Source: Lysinibacillus cavernae
GTDB lineage: Bacteria; Bacillota; Bacilli; Bacillales_A; Planococcaceae
Assembly: GCF_009724685.1 (NCBI RefSeq)
Contig: NZ_WMEF01000018.1
Coordinates: 1 to 58,650 of the forward strand
Reading direction: 5' to 3'
Length of the DNA stretch: 58,650 nucleotides
The position numbers were made by a program, and so were the translations under genes. Below the pieces are notes generated by a model, which was not told the DNA's origin, made no database searches, and saw only the letters and a program-made list of their open reading frames with translations. Numbering within the stretch: the stretch's first letter is position 1; the number at the start of each line of letters is the position of its first letter. Of the stretch, positions 7,916 through 21,026 are shown piece by piece.

Positions 7916-9676
7916 ATGAGTGCGAATGTTTCAATTAATGAAAAAGAACAATTAGCAACAACAGCTGAACAAACCTATCAAGCGAAGGATGGTGCAGATG
8001 TATTAGTGCAGGCACTGCATGATCAAGGTGTTGAAATCGTCTTTGGCTATCCAGGAGGAGCCGTATTACAAATTTATGATGCGATGTATAAAAATCCAAT
8101 CCGCCATATTTTAACAAGACATGAACAGGGTGCTATTCATGCTGCTGAAGGATATGCGCGTGTCTCAGGTAAAACAGGCGTTGTTATTGCTACAAGTGGA
8201 CCTGGTGCAACAAACCTAGTAACAGGTATTGCGGATGCGATGATAGATTCCATTCCATTAGTTGTATTTACTGGTCAAGTAGCTACATCTGTTATTGGAA
8301 CAGATGCTTTCCAAGAGGCAGATATTATGGGGATTACGACACCCATCACAAAGCATAATTACCAAGTGCAGGATGTCAATGATATTCCACGCATTGTCAA
8401 GGAAGCTTTCCATATTGCCAGCACAGGTCGTAAGGGACCAGTTGTCGTGGACTTCCCAAAAAATGTTTCGCAAATGTTGTTTGATATAGAGAATCCACCG
8501 CAAGCACCTGATGAAATTTATTTACCAGGTTATCAACCAACATACAAACCAAACTATTTACAAATCCAAAAGGCGATCCAAGCAATATCTTTGGCAAAAA
8601 ATCCGGTTATTTTAGCGGGTGCTGGCGTTCTCTTTGCCGATGCACGTGAGGAATTAACGGCCTTCGCGGAGAAATATCGTATCCCAGTTACCAATACATT
8701 GCTAGGATTAGGGTCCATTCACGGTGAACATGAATTATTCCTTGGAATGGCAGGTATGCACGGTACGGTTACAGCGAATACAGCGATCACAAAATCTGAT
8801 TTATTACTCAATATCGGAGCACGTTTTGACGATCGTTTAACAGGTAATTTAGCCACATTTGCACCAAATGCAACAATAATCCATATCGATATTGACCCTG
8901 CTGAAATTGGCAAAAATGTACCGACAGATATTCCAATTGTTGCGGATGCAAAAGAGGCTTTAAAAGCATTGTTGAAAAAGAGCTTTGAGGGTCCTGATAC
9001 AGCAAATTGGCTAGCATTCTTAAAAAATCATGCCCATGACTACCCATTGTGGTATTGCAAGGATGCAAATGATCAAGAAATTTTACCGCAAGAAGCATTG
9101 CAATTAGTGCACAAGATTACAGAGGGTGATGCCATTGTGACGACAGATGTTGGGCAGCACCAAATGTGGGCAGCACAATATTACCATTTAAATAATGATC
9201 ATGCATGGGTAACGTCTGGTGGACTTGGTACGATGGGCTTTGGCTTCCCAGCTGCAATTGGAGCCCAATTTGCGAAGCCAGATAAAAAAGTAATTTCCAT
9301 TGTAGGCGACGCAGGTTTCCAAATGACTGCACAGGAGCTGTCGATTCTACAGGAATTTAACTTACCAGTAAAAATAGTAATTTTGAATAATAGCTGTCTT
9401 GGCATGGTGCGTCAATGGCAACAAACATTCTATGAAGAGCGTTATTCATCATCGCTTATGCCGATCCAACCAGATTTTGTTAAATTAGCAGATGCCTATA
9501 ACATTAAAGGCTATCGTATTAACACAATTGATGAAGCGGAGGATATTTTCCGTGAAGCACTACTTTCTGATGAGCCAGTGTTAATTGATTGTCGAGTGAG
9601 ACAGCTTGAATGTGTTTACCCAATGGTAGCACCAGGCAAAGGCTTACATGAAATGATTGGGGTGAAAAAGAATTGA
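7916..9676 (+). CDS. ilvB: Acetolactate synthase, catalytic subunit
   Basis: About 586 residues. This ThDP-, FAD- and Mg-dependent enzyme condenses two pyruvates, or pyruvate plus 2-oxobutyrate. The N-terminal PYR domain has [13 protein letters not shown] and the ThDP-activating glutamate in [15 protein letters not shown]. The C-terminal domain has [12 protein letters not shown] and the diphosphate-binding [21 protein letters not shown] lies nine bases before ATG 7916; a TTG at 7913 is an alternative start. It follows the T-box terminator and overlaps ilvN by four bases. Confidence 0.97.
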   Translation: MSANVSINEKEQLATTAEQTYQAKDGADVLVQALHDQGVEIVFGYPGGAVLQIYDAMYKNPIRHILTRHEQGAIHAAEGYARVSGKTGVVIATSGPGATNLVTGIADAMIDSIPLVVFTGQVATSVIGTDAFQEADIMGITTPITKHNYQVQDVNDIPRIVKEAFHIASTGRKGPVVVDFPKNVSQMLFDIENPPQAPDEIYLPGYQPTYKPNYLQIQKAIQAISLAKNPVILAGAGVLFADAREELTAFAEKYRIPVTNTLLGLGSIHGEHELFLGMAGMHGTVTANTAITKSDLLLNIGARFDDRLTGNLATFAPNATIIHIDIDPAEIGKNVPTDIPIVADAKEALKALLKKSFEGPDTANWLAFLKNHAHDYPLWYCKDANDQEILPQEALQLVHKITEGDAIVTTDVGQHQMWAAQYYHLNNDHAWVTSGGLGTMGFGFPAAIGAQFAKPDKKVISIVGDAGFQMTAQELSILQEFNLPVKIVILNNSCLGMVRQWQQTFYEERYSSSLMPIQPDFVKLADAYNIKGYRINTIDEAEDIFREALLSDEPVLIDCRVRQLECVYPMVAPGKGLHEMIGVKKN

Positions 9677-10188
9677 AACGAGTAATTACCGTAACTGTGA
9701 TTAACCAAAGTGGTGTATTAAACCGATTAACAGGTTTATTGATGAAGCGTCAGTTCAATATTGAATCCATTACAGTGGGTCATACTGAGCAACCCAATTT
9801 TTCGAAAATGACGTTTGTGGTCAACGTTGAGGATGAGCGCAAAATCGAGCAGCTCGTGAAGCAATTATCCAAGCAAATTGACGTGTTAAAGGTCAATGAC
9901 ATTACAGACAAATCAATTGTCCTGCGAGAACTAGCACTAGTAAAGGTGATTTCACCGCCAAATTTACGCTTGGAAATGAATTCAATTGTCGAACCATTCC
10001 GTGCACAAATTATTGATACGGCCAAAAACGTTGTGACGTATCAAGTAGTAGGGCATCCGGAAAAAATCGATGCCTTCATCGAACTCATTCGACCATACGG
10101 GATTAAGGAACTAACCCGTACAGGAGCAACTGCATCTGTTCGTGAAACACAAAAAATCTCAAACCCACAGCTCTCTATTTTAAAATAG
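9673..10188 (+). CDS. ilvN: Acetolactate synthase, regulatory subunit
   Basis: 171 residues (also called ilvH). An N-terminal ACT domain ([20 protein letters not shown]) binds valine for feedback inhibition. The second domain (NPQ-containing C-terminus) activates the large subunit. The start is TTG overlapping the ilvB stop in TTGA, with GGGGTG just upstream, so the subunits are translationally coupled. Family function is well established. Confidence 0.95.
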   Translation: MKRVITVTVINQSGVLNRLTGLLMKRQFNIESITVGHTEQPNFSKMTFVVNVEDERKIEQLVKQLSKQIDVLKVNDITDKSIVLRELALVKVISPPNLRLEMNSIVEPFRAQIIDTAKNVVTYQVVGHPEKIDAFIELIRPYGIKELTRTGATASVRETQKISNPQLSILK

Positions 10189-10208
10189 TTTGCATATAAA
10201 ATTAATAG

Positions 10209-12843
<2,635 letters not shown>

Positions 12844-12928
12844 ATTTTAGAGGTAGTAAATTGTGTGAGGTACCATTCACAAGTCGGATGCAATGATGTC
12901 ATGGTGTATTGTATCAATCAACAAAAAT

Positions 12929-12961
12929 GATGCTCACCTAAATAATAGGTAGGTGAGCGTC
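12929..12961 (+). other. Intercistronic hairpin leuA/leuB
   Basis: GATGCTCACCTA pairs with TAGGTGAGCGTC (12 bp, one G-U). It is followed by TTTACTAAATTAG, a weak tail. It could be a leaky terminator or an mRNA processing site setting leuBCD dosage. Confidence 0.6.
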
Positions 12962-13007
12962 TTTACTAAATTAGCGCATGCGCTATCCAAAGAAAGGTGT
13001 TTTGACG

Positions 13008-14108
13008 ATGGAGAAAAAAATTACAGTACTTCCTGGTGACGGAATTGGCCCAGAGGTTGTTGCTTCTGCAGTACGTGTATTACAAGTGATTGGTAAACGA
13101 TTTAATCATACATTTCATTTAGGATATGCAACAATTGGTGGTGCAGCCATCGACCAGCACAATAACCCACTACCAGATGAAACAATCGAGATGTGTGAAA
13201 ATGGTGATGCGATTTTATTAGGAGCTGTTGGTGGTCCTAAGTGGGATCAAAATCCACCTGAATTACGCCCAGAAAAAGGGTTATTGCGAATTCGCAAACA
13301 CTTCGATTTATTTGCAAATCTACGTCCAGTAAAGGCGTTCCCGAGTTTACTAGATGCTTCACCTTTAAAGCGTGAAGTTGCTGAAAACGTTGATTTAATG
13401 ATTGTTCGTGAACTAACAGGTGGCGTATACTTCGGGGAACCACGTATGCGTACTGAAAATGGCGCAATTGATACAACTGTTTACTCAAAAGCAGAAGTGG
13501 AACGTATCGTTGAAAATGCCTTTGAACTGGCACGTTTACGTGGAGGCAAATTATGCTCTGTTGATAAGGCGAACGTTCTTGAAACAAGTCGTTTATGGCG
13601 TGAAGTCGTAGAAGCAAAGAAAAAAGAGTATCCAGATGTTTTAGTAGAACATAACCTAGTTGACTCCGTAGCGATGAAACTTATTACAAATCCAGGACAC
13701 TATGATGTCGTGGTAACGGAAAATATGTTTGGGGATATTTTAAGTGATGAAGCATCTGTCATTACTGGTTCTCTAGGTGTATTACCATCAGCGTCTATTC
13801 GCGGTGATAATTTTGGCTTATATGAGCCAGTACATGGTTCAGCACCTGAAATTGCAGGGCAAGGAGTCGCAAACCCTGCAGCAACCATTCTTTCTGTGGC
13901 CATGATGCTACAATATTCATTTGGTCTGAAAGAGGAGGCGGCAGAAATTGAACGTGCTGTAAGTGCAGTATTTGATGATGGATACTTTACAGCAGATCTT
14001 GCTCGTGTCGGCAGTCGTACGTTATCAACAAATGAATGGACAGATAAAGTGATTAATGAAATTGATACTAGTTTTGTTTCACAAAGTATCATGACAACAT
14101 ATATTTAA
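13008..14108 (+). CDS. leuB: 3-Isopropylmalate dehydrogenase
   Basis: 366 residues from ATG 13008, which follows AAAGGTG and gives MEKKITVLPGDGIGPEVV. It oxidatively decarboxylates 3-isopropylmalate with NAD. The substrate-binding arginines and the NVFGDILSD-type metal motif (ENMFGDILSDEASVITGSLG) are present, as is the NAD-binding GLYEPVHGSAPDIAG-type segment (with EIAG). Gene order leuB-leuC-leuD is as in Bacillus. Confidence 0.97.
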   Translation: MEKKITVLPGDGIGPEVVASAVRVLQVIGKRFNHTFHLGYATIGGAAIDQHNNPLPDETIEMCENGDAILLGAVGGPKWDQNPPELRPEKGLLRIRKHFDLFANLRPVKAFPSLLDASPLKREVAENVDLMIVRELTGGVYFGEPRMRTENGAIDTTVYSKAEVERIVENAFELARLRGGKLCSVDKANVLETSRLWREVVEAKKKEYPDVLVEHNLVDSVAMKLITNPGHYDVVVTENMFGDILSDEASVITGSLGVLPSASIRGDNFGLYEPVHGSAPEIAGQGVANPAATILSVAMMLQYSFGLKEEAAEIERAVSAVFDDGYFTADLARVGSRTLSTNEWTDKVINEIDTSFVSQSIMTTYI

Positions 14109-14125
14109 AGAAATAGGTGAAGACA

Positions 14126-15535
14126 ATGGGCAAAAATATAATTGAAAAGATTTGGGATAAACACGTTGTTTATCAGGAAGAGGGCAAACCGGACCTGTTA
14201 TATATTGATCTTCATTTAATTCATGAAGTAACATCTCCGCAAGCTTTTGAAGGGCTTCGCATAAACGGACGTAAAGTGCGTCGTCCTGATTTAAGCTTTG
14301 CGACAATGGATCATAACGTACCGACGAAAAATTTACCGACTATTCATGATCCCATTGCACGCAATCAAATCGAAACATTAGCTAAAAATGCTGAGGAATT
14401 TGGTGTTGAGTTAGCAGGCATGGGGCACCCTGACCAAGGGATTGTACACGTTATTGGACCAGAGCTAGGTTTAACACAGCCTGGTAAAACCATTGTTTGT
14501 GGTGACTCTCATACATCGACTCACGGTGCCTTTGGTGCGATTGCCTTCGGTATTGGCACATCAGAGGTGGAGCATGTATTATCGACACAAACGTTATGGC
14601 AAAACAAACCAAGGACGATGGAAATTCGTGTAGAAGGTGAGCTACCAGTTGGTGTAGCAGCAAAGGATATTATTTTAGCCATCATTGCTAAGTTCGGAAT
14701 TGGCGTTGGTACAGGATATATTGTGGAGTTCACTGGAGAGGCTATCCACAAGCTATCTATGGAAGAGCGTATGACGATTTGTAATATGTCGATTGAAGCA
14801 GGAGCGAAAGCAGGGCTGATTTCTCCTGACCAAACAACGGTAGACTATATTCGTGGTCGTAAATATGCACCACAGGGAGATCAATTGGAGGAAGCAGTCG
14901 CTTATTGGTTAAGTCTAGCTTCTGACGAGGATGCTACGTACGATACGGTTCGTATAATAAAAGCAGAAGAAATTGAACCAATCATTACATGGGGTACAAA
15001 CCCATCGATGGGTACGGGTGTTTCTGGATATGTTCCAACACAAGCAGATTATGAGGATGAATCCGATAAGGCAGCACTTCAAAAAGCACTATCCTATATG
15101 GGCTTAGAGGAAGGGCAACCATTAACATCCATTGACATCCAGCATGTATTTATTGGCTCCTGTACAAACTCACGAATTAGTGATTTACGTGCAGCTGCAA
15201 GTGTCATCAAAGGACGTAAGGTGAATGACAATGTCACAGCAATTGTTGTACCAGGTTCACATACGACGAAAAAGCAAGCAGAGGCAGAAGGCTTGGATAA
15301 AATCTTTATCGCTGCAGGCTTTGAATGGCGAGAGTCGGGGTGCTCAATGTGTTTAGCAATGAATGATGATGTCGTACCTGCTGGTGAGCGCTGTGCCTCT
15401 ACATCCAACCGCAACTTTGAAGGACGTCAAGGCGCTGGATCTCGTACACATTTAGTTTCTCCACCAATGGCTGCCGCAGCTGCGATTGCTGGTCACTTTG
15501 TGGATGTACGTGAATTTGTGAAGGAAACTGTGTAA
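14126..15535 (+). CDS. leuC: 3-Isopropylmalate dehydratase, large subunit
   Basis: 469 residues from ATG 14126 (AGGTGA upstream; a GTG at 14117 is in frame but overlaps the ribosome site). An aconitase-family [4Fe-4S] isomerase acting with LeuD. Cluster cysteines are in FIGSCTNSR and in GCSMCLAMN. The substrate-loop segment [14 protein letters not shown] is present. The gene is 17 bases after leuB. Confidence 0.97.
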   Translation: MGKNIIEKIWDKHVVYQEEGKPDLLYIDLHLIHEVTSPQAFEGLRINGRKVRRPDLSFATMDHNVPTKNLPTIHDPIARNQIETLAKNAEEFGVELAGMGHPDQGIVHVIGPELGLTQPGKTIVCGDSHTSTHGAFGAIAFGIGTSEVEHVLSTQTLWQNKPRTMEIRVEGELPVGVAAKDIILAIIAKFGIGVGTGYIVEFTGEAIHKLSMEERMTICNMSIEAGAKAGLISPDQTTVDYIRGRKYAPQGDQLEEAVAYWLSLASDEDATYDTVRIIKAEEIEPIITWGTNPSMGTGVSGYVPTQADYEDESDKAALQKALSYMGLEEGQPLTSIDIQHVFIGSCTNSRISDLRAAASVIKGRKVNDNVTAIVVPGSHTTKKQAEAEGLDKIFIAAGFEWRESGCSMCLAMNDDVVPAGERCASTSNRNFEGRQGAGSRTHLVSPPMAAAAAIAGHFVDVREFVKETV

Positions 15536-15565
15536 GCCCGTTTTACACGGAAGGGATGATTGAAA

Positions 15566-16156
15566 ATGGAACCAATTAATATTGTAAATAGTGTTATCAC
15601 ACCACTTAATCGTAAAAATGTTGATACAGATCAAATTATTTCAAAAGAATTTTTAAAACGTATTGAGCGCACAGGGTTTGGACAGTTTCTATTTTATCAC
15701 TGGCGTTTTGATGCACAAGGCAATGAAATAAAAGACTTTGTGTTAAATAAGCCTGAGTTTAAAAAATCTAAAATACTAGTGGCACAAGATAATTTCGGTT
15801 GTGGCTCGTCTCGTGAACACGCACCATGGGCCATTTTAGATTACGGTTTTAATGTTGTGATTGCGCCTTCATTTGCAGATATCTTCCATAATAACTGCTT
15901 TAAAAACGGTATTTTACCCATTAAGCTGACAGAAGCAGAATGTGATGACATTCTTGCCAAGGGTTTAGCAAAGCCTTATAAAATGGCAGTAAATCTTGCA
16001 GAGCAAACAGTAACAGGGGAAGATGGTATAGTCTATCAATTCACGATTGATCCGTATTACAAGGAAACGTTGTTAAATGGTTGGGATGAAATCGCCTTAA
16101 CCTTTAAATATGAAGACCATATTGCCGCATATGAGGCGAAGCGAGTAGCTTATTAA
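15566..16156 (+). CDS. leuD: 3-Isopropylmalate dehydratase, small subunit
   Basis: 196 residues from ATG 15566 (a TTG at 15560 is possible). This is the swivelling domain that completes the LeuCD active site. Signature motifs are NVDTDQIISKEFLK, the substrate-binding DNFGCGSSREHAPWAI and PSFADIFHNNCFKNGILP. It is the last gene of the operon and a strong terminator follows seven bases after the stop. Confidence 0.97.
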   Translation: MEPINIVNSVITPLNRKNVDTDQIISKEFLKRIERTGFGQFLFYHWRFDAQGNEIKDFVLNKPEFKKSKILVAQDNFGCGSSREHAPWAILDYGFNVVIAPSFADIFHNNCFKNGILPIKLTEAECDDILAKGLAKPYKMAVNLAEQTVTGEDGIVYQFTIDPYYKETLLNGWDEIALTFKYEDHIAAYEAKRVAY

Positions 16157-16162
16157 AATTGG

Positions 16163-16203
16163 AAGACTGAGGACAAACTTGATGTTGTCTTCAGTCTTTT
16201 TGT
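16163..16203 (+). terminator. Terminator of the ilv-leu operon
   Basis: A 14-bp stem AAGACTGAGGACAA/TTGTCTTCAGTCTT (one G-U) with an 8-base loop is followed by TTTTTG. Confidence 0.93.
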
Positions 16204-16351
16204 TTCAATTATTAATTACAGAAAATATGTATAGAATGTGAATGAAAGTAATTTAAATGAGAATATTCAAAATATATATATTGTTAATAAGTGGAATATT
16301 TTGATAATGTGAAAGTAGATGTTAAGCAAGTTAACTGAAAGGAGAAGATAG

Positions 16352-16522
16352 ATGATTACTTATTCCATTTCCTGTATTTTTTGCAAAAAGACGTTTGAAG
16401 TTGTTGAAGGAACAAAAAAATATACCTTATTTAAAAGAAATATGAAAGGAAAATTCTCCTGCGAAGATTGCGATAACAAAATTGAATTAGAGGCTAGAAA
16501 AGGGTTATTAGGAAAACTGTAA
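16352..16522 (+). CDS. 56-residue zinc-ribbon-like protein (DUF2197-like)
   Basis: ATG 16352 follows AAAGGAGAAG with good spacing. The 56-residue product has two CxxC pairs, Cys8-Cys11 and Cys37-Cys40, around a basic core (KKYTLFKRNMKGKFSCEDC), so it should bind one zinc. Size and layout recall the DUF2197/YlaI small proteins of Bacillaceae; that comparison is from memory. It stands alone between the leucine operon terminator and ribokinase and no function is known. Confidence 0.75.
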   Translation: MITYSISCIFCKKTFEVVEGTKKYTLFKRNMKGKFSCEDCDNKIELEARKGLLGKL

Positions 16523-16598
16523 AAAGGGTATGAAAACCTCCTGTCCTTGTCCTTTTTTCTCCATTAAAATAGAATTTAGAAGAAAGGTAGGGAAACCA

Positions 16599-17483
16599 AT
16601 GATTACAGTTATAGGAAGCTTAAATATGGATTTAGTTGTACAAATGAATGCTTTTCCAAAGCAAGGAGAAACCATACTTGGTCATGCATTTCAAACAGTT
16701 CCTGGAGGAAAAGGGGCTAATCAAGCAGTAGCTGCAGCTCGTCTTGGCAGTGAGGTGGCGATGATTGGCTGTGTAGGTAAAGACAGTTTTGGTGAAACGT
16801 TACGAGCCGTTTTACAGCAAGAGCATATACTGACCGATGTCATCGTAAGTAGTCCTTCTGCTCCTACAGGAATTGCTAATATTCTTGTCTACAATCAGGA
16901 TAATCGGATTGTTGTGGTGCCAGGTGCAAACTATGAATTAGCACCTGCACATCTTGAAGCATCGAAGGACTTGATACAAAAAAGTCAAATGGTGATCATT
17001 CAACTTGAAATTCCAAAAGAGACGACAAGCTATGCCATTCGTCTATGTAAAGAAGCGGGTGTTCCTGTCTTGTTAAACCCTGCCCCAGCAGCAAATTTTG
17101 ACGTACAGTGGATGGAGGATGTCACTTATTTAACGCCAAATGAAACGGAATGTGCGGAAATTTTTAATGAGCCATTTGAGCAAACTTTAGAAAAGTATCC
17201 TAATAAATTAATTATTACACTTGGTAGTGAGGGTGCACGTTATTATGATGGCTCCTATCCTATCCATGTACCAGGCTATATGACGACTGCCGTGGATACA
17301 ACTGGCGCTGGAGATACGTTTAATGGTGCATTAGCCTATGCTTTAGTAGAAGGGCAATCGTTGGATGAGGCCGTATACTTTGCCAATATTGCTGCATCGT
17401 TGTCTGTAGAAAAATTTAGTGCTCAAGGTGGAATGCCCACGCTTGGAGCCATTTACGCACGTATGGCTGGATTGGAGGAATAG
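16599..17483 (+). CDS. rbsK: Ribokinase
   Basis: 294 residues, PfkB family. The start is ATG 16599 after AAAGGTAGGG; it gives MITVIGSLNMDLVVQM, the canonical ribokinase N-terminus. The sugar-binding GGKGANQAVAAARLG is at about 39-53. The anion hole and catalytic aspartate are in DTTGAGDTFNGALAYAL near residue 230. It phosphorylates ribose at O5 with ATP. No rbs transporter, RbsD or regulator is nearby, so here it probably serves nucleoside or ribose salvage as a lone gene. Confidence 0.92.
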   Translation: MITVIGSLNMDLVVQMNAFPKQGETILGHAFQTVPGGKGANQAVAAARLGSEVAMIGCVGKDSFGETLRAVLQQEHILTDVIVSSPSAPTGIANILVYNQDNRIVVVPGANYELAPAHLEASKDLIQKSQMVIIQLEIPKETTSYAIRLCKEAGVPVLLNPAPAANFDVQWMEDVTYLTPNETECAEIFNEPFEQTLEKYPNKLIITLGSEGARYYDGSYPIHVPGYMTTAVDTTGAGDTFNGALAYALVEGQSLDEAVYFANIAASLSVEKFSAQGGMPTLGAIYARMAGLEE

Positions 17484-17770
17484 AATAACACTAAGGAGAA
17501 AGGTCATTATACTCGAAAAACATAGGTGAGTAGAATGATAAAGCTTACTACTTCTATCCAAATTTAGAGTAACTCATAGATTGAGCTATTCCTTTTAGTA
17601 TGAGTAACCAATCATATGTGAGGCAACATCGAATAGTCGTAAGGATGAATGCCTATTTACTATATACAAGCATAAGTATATTGTCCTTTTTTCATCAATC
17701 CATGTATTAGTAAAGCCATAGTTTCATTTATAATGGTTTTATAGTTACATACGAAAAGAGGTTTTTGAGG

Positions 17771-19621
17771 ATGACCAACATTGACAACACGCCAATCGAA
17801 TATACAACCTCAGCGAATAATATTTTGCCACAATTTGTTGATCAATTGCGACATTTGTATGGCATCATTGTCCAAAATACATATGTGAAAGATACTGCGA
17901 AACATTTAAATCGCATTATTCAAGACGCCAATAACCAGACGATGATTTTAATTGTCGGAAAAGAGCGCGTGGGAAAAACCACCCTTGTCAATGGCCTCCT
18001 TGGACGTGAAATTTTATCAGTAAATGATCAGCATCCAACAAGTGTTAATACATTTATACGATACGGCGAACAAGAAGAGATTAAAGCCTATTTTTTAGAT
18101 GGCGTTGTGGCCATATTTGATATCAGTAAATTAGAGCTACTCACAACTGGTGATACATTTGCCTCCCAGATTTTACGTGAACATTTAGATTATCTTGAAG
18201 TCTATTTGAAAAATGATTTATTAAAATCTGTGACAATTATTGACTCTGTTTCACTAGAAGCAGGCGGGGGAGAAATGGCCTATTTCTCAGAAGCTATAAT
18301 GAATCGTGTCGATGAAATTTTCTGGGTGTTACGAGCTGGCTCTAAGGCGATTGATGCTGAACTATTATTAATTGACGCGTTAAAAAATAAAGGGGTTGAA
18401 CCTCTATGTGTCATTAACGGCATAGATGCCGTTGACAATGCTGCGGCATTTATTACCTCAGAACAACAACGTATTGGCCATTTAATGAGTGATTTTATAG
18501 CTATATCTGCAACAAATGCACTACAAGCCAAACAAACAGACAACCATGAGCTATGGCACAAAAGCCAGTACGATCATTTAATTGCTCACATAGAACGTGT
18601 TGCTGAAAATAGTGATAAAAAAACGTATGCCATCTTAATTCGCTTCTTACAATGGCTTGAACGATTCCGCTTCGAATTAACTGTAATTCCACAACGTGAT
18701 CCATTTCAATCTGCTGTCAAGAATATAGAAAAATATGCTGGTGATACCCAATATGAATTTTCTCGCTATCAACGTGACTTAGCAATTGTGACAGAATATG
18801 AGCAAGAGTTCGAACAGGTGGCGAATACATTTAAACAAGTTCAAACACTGTATCAGTTATTACAAACCATCTCACAACATGATTATTTACAAGATGACAA
18901 GGTGGAAGAGTTTACTGATATCGCTGTTAACTATCAACAAATGTTACGTGAATACCGCAACATGCATAGCGAGTATTCACGTGAATATGAACGCTTAGAT
19001 GCGCAGCATAAAAAAATTCATGGTAAAGGTCTTATGAAAGCTATTTTTGGACAGCATACACAAAATGAATTTTTCAAGGAGCGTGTCAAAAAATTAAATG
19101 AACAGCAAGTGGTTTGTGTCGCTCAATATGATAAAGTACAGCAAGCTGAGGCCGCAATGTTACAAGCGATTCAAGGCATACAACCCTATTTAGTTCATTT
19201 AGTGAAAGATCGCATGAGTCGTATTGAACAAAAAGTACAGGAGTTAAATCAACAACGTGCGAAAGAGAAGCGCCAATTAAAACGCTACGCTGAAAAACTA
19301 AATGAATTTTCATGTTTAATTGAAGCGCAGGGTTATATCAAAGAGCATCTTCAGCCATTTTTAATGAATGAACAAATGCCACTGAAAATGAAGGATCTTG
19401 ATATGCTTGAAGAAACGATTCAGGCGATTCTGGCTATCGATTTATCGAACAATGGCTTACTTGCACGTAGTCAAATGAATAATAAAATGGAAAGTATTGC
19501 AATACCTTTTGATGTGCAAGAAAAGTACGCGCTCCAAATGCTTAGCTTAAAAGAAGAAGATGTAAAATCAAATGATATACCTGAAATACCAAAAAAATTA
19601 GCAATACAATATGAGGAATAG
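17771..19621 (+). CDS. Dynamin-like GTPase with coiled-coil C-terminus
   Basis: 616 residues from ATG 17771 (AAAAGAGG upstream). The P-loop GKERVGKT is at about 63-70 and the switch I threonine is in HPTSVNTFIRYG. G3 is degenerate: DSVSLEAGG instead of DTPG. G4 reads NGID instead of NKxD. Residues about 300-570 are rich in Q, E, K and heptads (EYEQEFEQVANTFKQVQTLY, NEQQVVCVAQYDKVQQAEAA) and should form a long stalk. No transmembrane paddle is evident. Bacterial dynamins remodel membranes, and some protect against membrane damage or phage. A terminator separates it from rtcB. Nucleotide specificity is uncertain because of the odd G4. Confidence 0.8.
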   Translation: MTNIDNTPIEYTTSANNILPQFVDQLRHLYGIIVQNTYVKDTAKHLNRIIQDANNQTMILIVGKERVGKTTLVNGLLGREILSVNDQHPTSVNTFIRYGEQEEIKAYFLDGVVAIFDISKLELLTTGDTFASQILREHLDYLEVYLKNDLLKSVTIIDSVSLEAGGGEMAYFSEAIMNRVDEIFWVLRAGSKAIDAELLLIDALKNKGVEPLCVINGIDAVDNAAAFITSEQQRIGHLMSDFIAISATNALQAKQTDNHELWHKSQYDHLIAHIERVAENSDKKTYAILIRFLQWLERFRFELTVIPQRDPFQSAVKNIEKYAGDTQYEFSRYQRDLAIVTEYEQEFEQVANTFKQVQTLYQLLQTISQHDYLQDDKVEEFTDIAVNYQQMLREYRNMHSEYSREYERLDAQHKKIHGKGLMKAIFGQHTQNEFFKERVKKLNEQQVVCVAQYDKVQQAEAAMLQAIQGIQPYLVHLVKDRMSRIEQKVQELNQQRAKEKRQLKRYAEKLNEFSCLIEAQGYIKEHLQPFLMNEQMPLKMKDLDMLEETIQAILAIDLSNNGLLARSQMNNKMESIAIPFDVQEKYALQMLSLKEEDVKSNDIPEIPKKLAIQYEE

Positions 19622-19632
19622 GCTTTTTCAAG

Positions 19633-19666
19633 ACGTTCTAAAGGGTATATCCTTTTAGAGCGTTTT
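19633..19666 (+). terminator. Terminator after the dynamin-like gene
   Basis: ACGTTCTAAAGG pairs with CCTTTTAGAGCGT (with G-U pairs and one bulge), followed by TTTTC. Confidence 0.7.
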
Positions 19667-19725
19667 CTATATTATTTGAAACATATCATTCCATTTTTAC
19701 GTATAATTAGTAAGGAGGGATTCAT

Positions 19726-20946
19726 GTGATTGACATTAAAGGACGTTATACGGACGCCAGAATATATGCTCAAACAGCATTGCAATCGGCTATCGACCAA
19801 ATTCAAGAATTGACAAATCAGGCCTTTATGGCAGGTACAAAAGTAAGGATCATGCCAGATTATCATGCAGGCAAAGGTTGTGTTATTGGCACGACCATTC
19901 AACTACAGGATTGTGTTGTACCAAATCTTGTCGGAGTGGATGTAGGATGTGGTGTATTTGTTGCACAATTAGATGCATCGACAGTTGATTTTGGAAAGCT
20001 TGACCACATCATCCGCACACATGTACCAAGTGGACAAGAAATTCATAAGGAAGTATTGCCAGAGCGTCATTTTTTGGAGTTTGAGGGCAAACAATTTCGA
20101 GCAATCGGTTTGAAAGATGACTATACCAATTTATCATTAGGTACCCTTGGGGGAGGCAATCATTTTATCGAGCTTGCCAAAGATGAAGAGGATCAGCACT
20201 ATTTACTTATTCATACAGGATCACGTTATGTAGGGGCGAAGGTAGCCAATTGGCACCAAAAAAGAGCATATGAGAGTTTGCGTCGACAAGATATAGCTGA
20301 AAAAATAGAAGAGCTTAAACAACAGGGACGGGAACAAGAAATCCAAACAATGATTCAAGCCTATAAAGCACAAAATCCCGTTGTTCCGAAAGACTTAGCC
20401 TATTTAGAAGGTGAATATTTCCATGATTATATTCACGATATGAAGATTGCACAACAGTTTGCACGCATGAATCGTTGGACAATTGCACAAACGATTGCTC
20501 ATCATATGGATTGGCATTTTATTGATACTTTTGATACGATTCACAACTATATTGATACAGAAACGATGACGCTTCGTAAAGGGGCAGTCCGTGCAAACAA
20601 AGGGGAAAAACTTGTCATTCCAATGAATATGCGAGATGGGTCACTTATTTGTATAGGGAAGGGCAATGAGGAATGGAATAATTCCGCGCCACATGGAGCG
20701 GGACGTATGTTTTCGCGCCGTGCTGCAAAAAAGGCGTTGAATATGGAAGATTTTAAAGACATGATGCAAGGGATTTGGACAACATCAGTGAATGAAGAAA
20801 CATTAGATGAAGCGCCAATGGCTTATAAGCCGATGGAAGAAATTACATCTGCTATTGGGGAAACAGTGGATATTGTAAAAACCATTAAACCCGTCTACAA
20901 CTTTAAAGCTAGTGAAGCAGCAAAACCCTATGAACGAAAGGGCTAA
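19726..20946 (+). CDS. rtcB: RtcB-family RNA-splicing ligase
   Basis: 406 residues. RtcB joins 2',3'-cyclic phosphate or 3'-phosphate RNA ends to 5'-OH ends using GTP and Mn. Metal-binding motifs DVGCG (72-76), GGGNHF (142-147) and HTGSR (163-167) are intact, as is the guanylylated histidine in APHGAGR (His about 323). The start is GTG 19726, six bases after AAGGAGGG; the overlapping ATG at 19724 is followed at once by TGA and cannot be used. TATAAT at 19702-19707 may be its -10. No archease or RtcR accompanies it. Likely role: tRNA or mRNA repair after nuclease damage. Confidence 0.93.
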   Translation: MIDIKGRYTDARIYAQTALQSAIDQIQELTNQAFMAGTKVRIMPDYHAGKGCVIGTTIQLQDCVVPNLVGVDVGCGVFVAQLDASTVDFGKLDHIIRTHVPSGQEIHKEVLPERHFLEFEGKQFRAIGLKDDYTNLSLGTLGGGNHFIELAKDEEDQHYLLIHTGSRYVGAKVANWHQKRAYESLRRQDIAEKIEELKQQGREQEIQTMIQAYKAQNPVVPKDLAYLEGEYFHDYIHDMKIAQQFARMNRWTIAQTIAHHMDWHFIDTFDTIHNYIDTETMTLRKGAVRANKGEKLVIPMNMRDGSLICIGKGNEEWNNSAPHGAGRMFSRRAAKKALNMEDFKDMMQGIWTTSVNEETLDEAPMAYKPMEEITSAIGETVDIVKTIKPVYNFKASEAAKPYERKG

Positions 20947-20968
20947 ATCAACGATTGGTCATCACTAT

Positions 20969-20994
20969 TACCATTGTGCTATCAATGGTATAAT
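20969..20994 (+). promoter_or_regulatory. -10 element with overlapping operator-like dyad
   Basis: TACCATTG (20969-20976) and CAATGGTA (20983-20990) form a perfect 8-bp inverted repeat with a 6-base gap, and TATAAT (20989-20994) begins inside the right arm. This suits autoregulation of the LacI-type gene that follows. The -35 is poor. Confidence 0.5.
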
Positions 20995-21026
20995 ATAGCT
21001 TTACAATGATGAAATGGGTGGTTTTT

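Noticed and set aside
19724..19729. ATGTGA start-stop overlapping the rtcB GTG start as a regulatory minimal ORF
   Set aside because: A start-stop could slow initiation, but its overlap with the GTG is easily chance and no conservation can be checked here.
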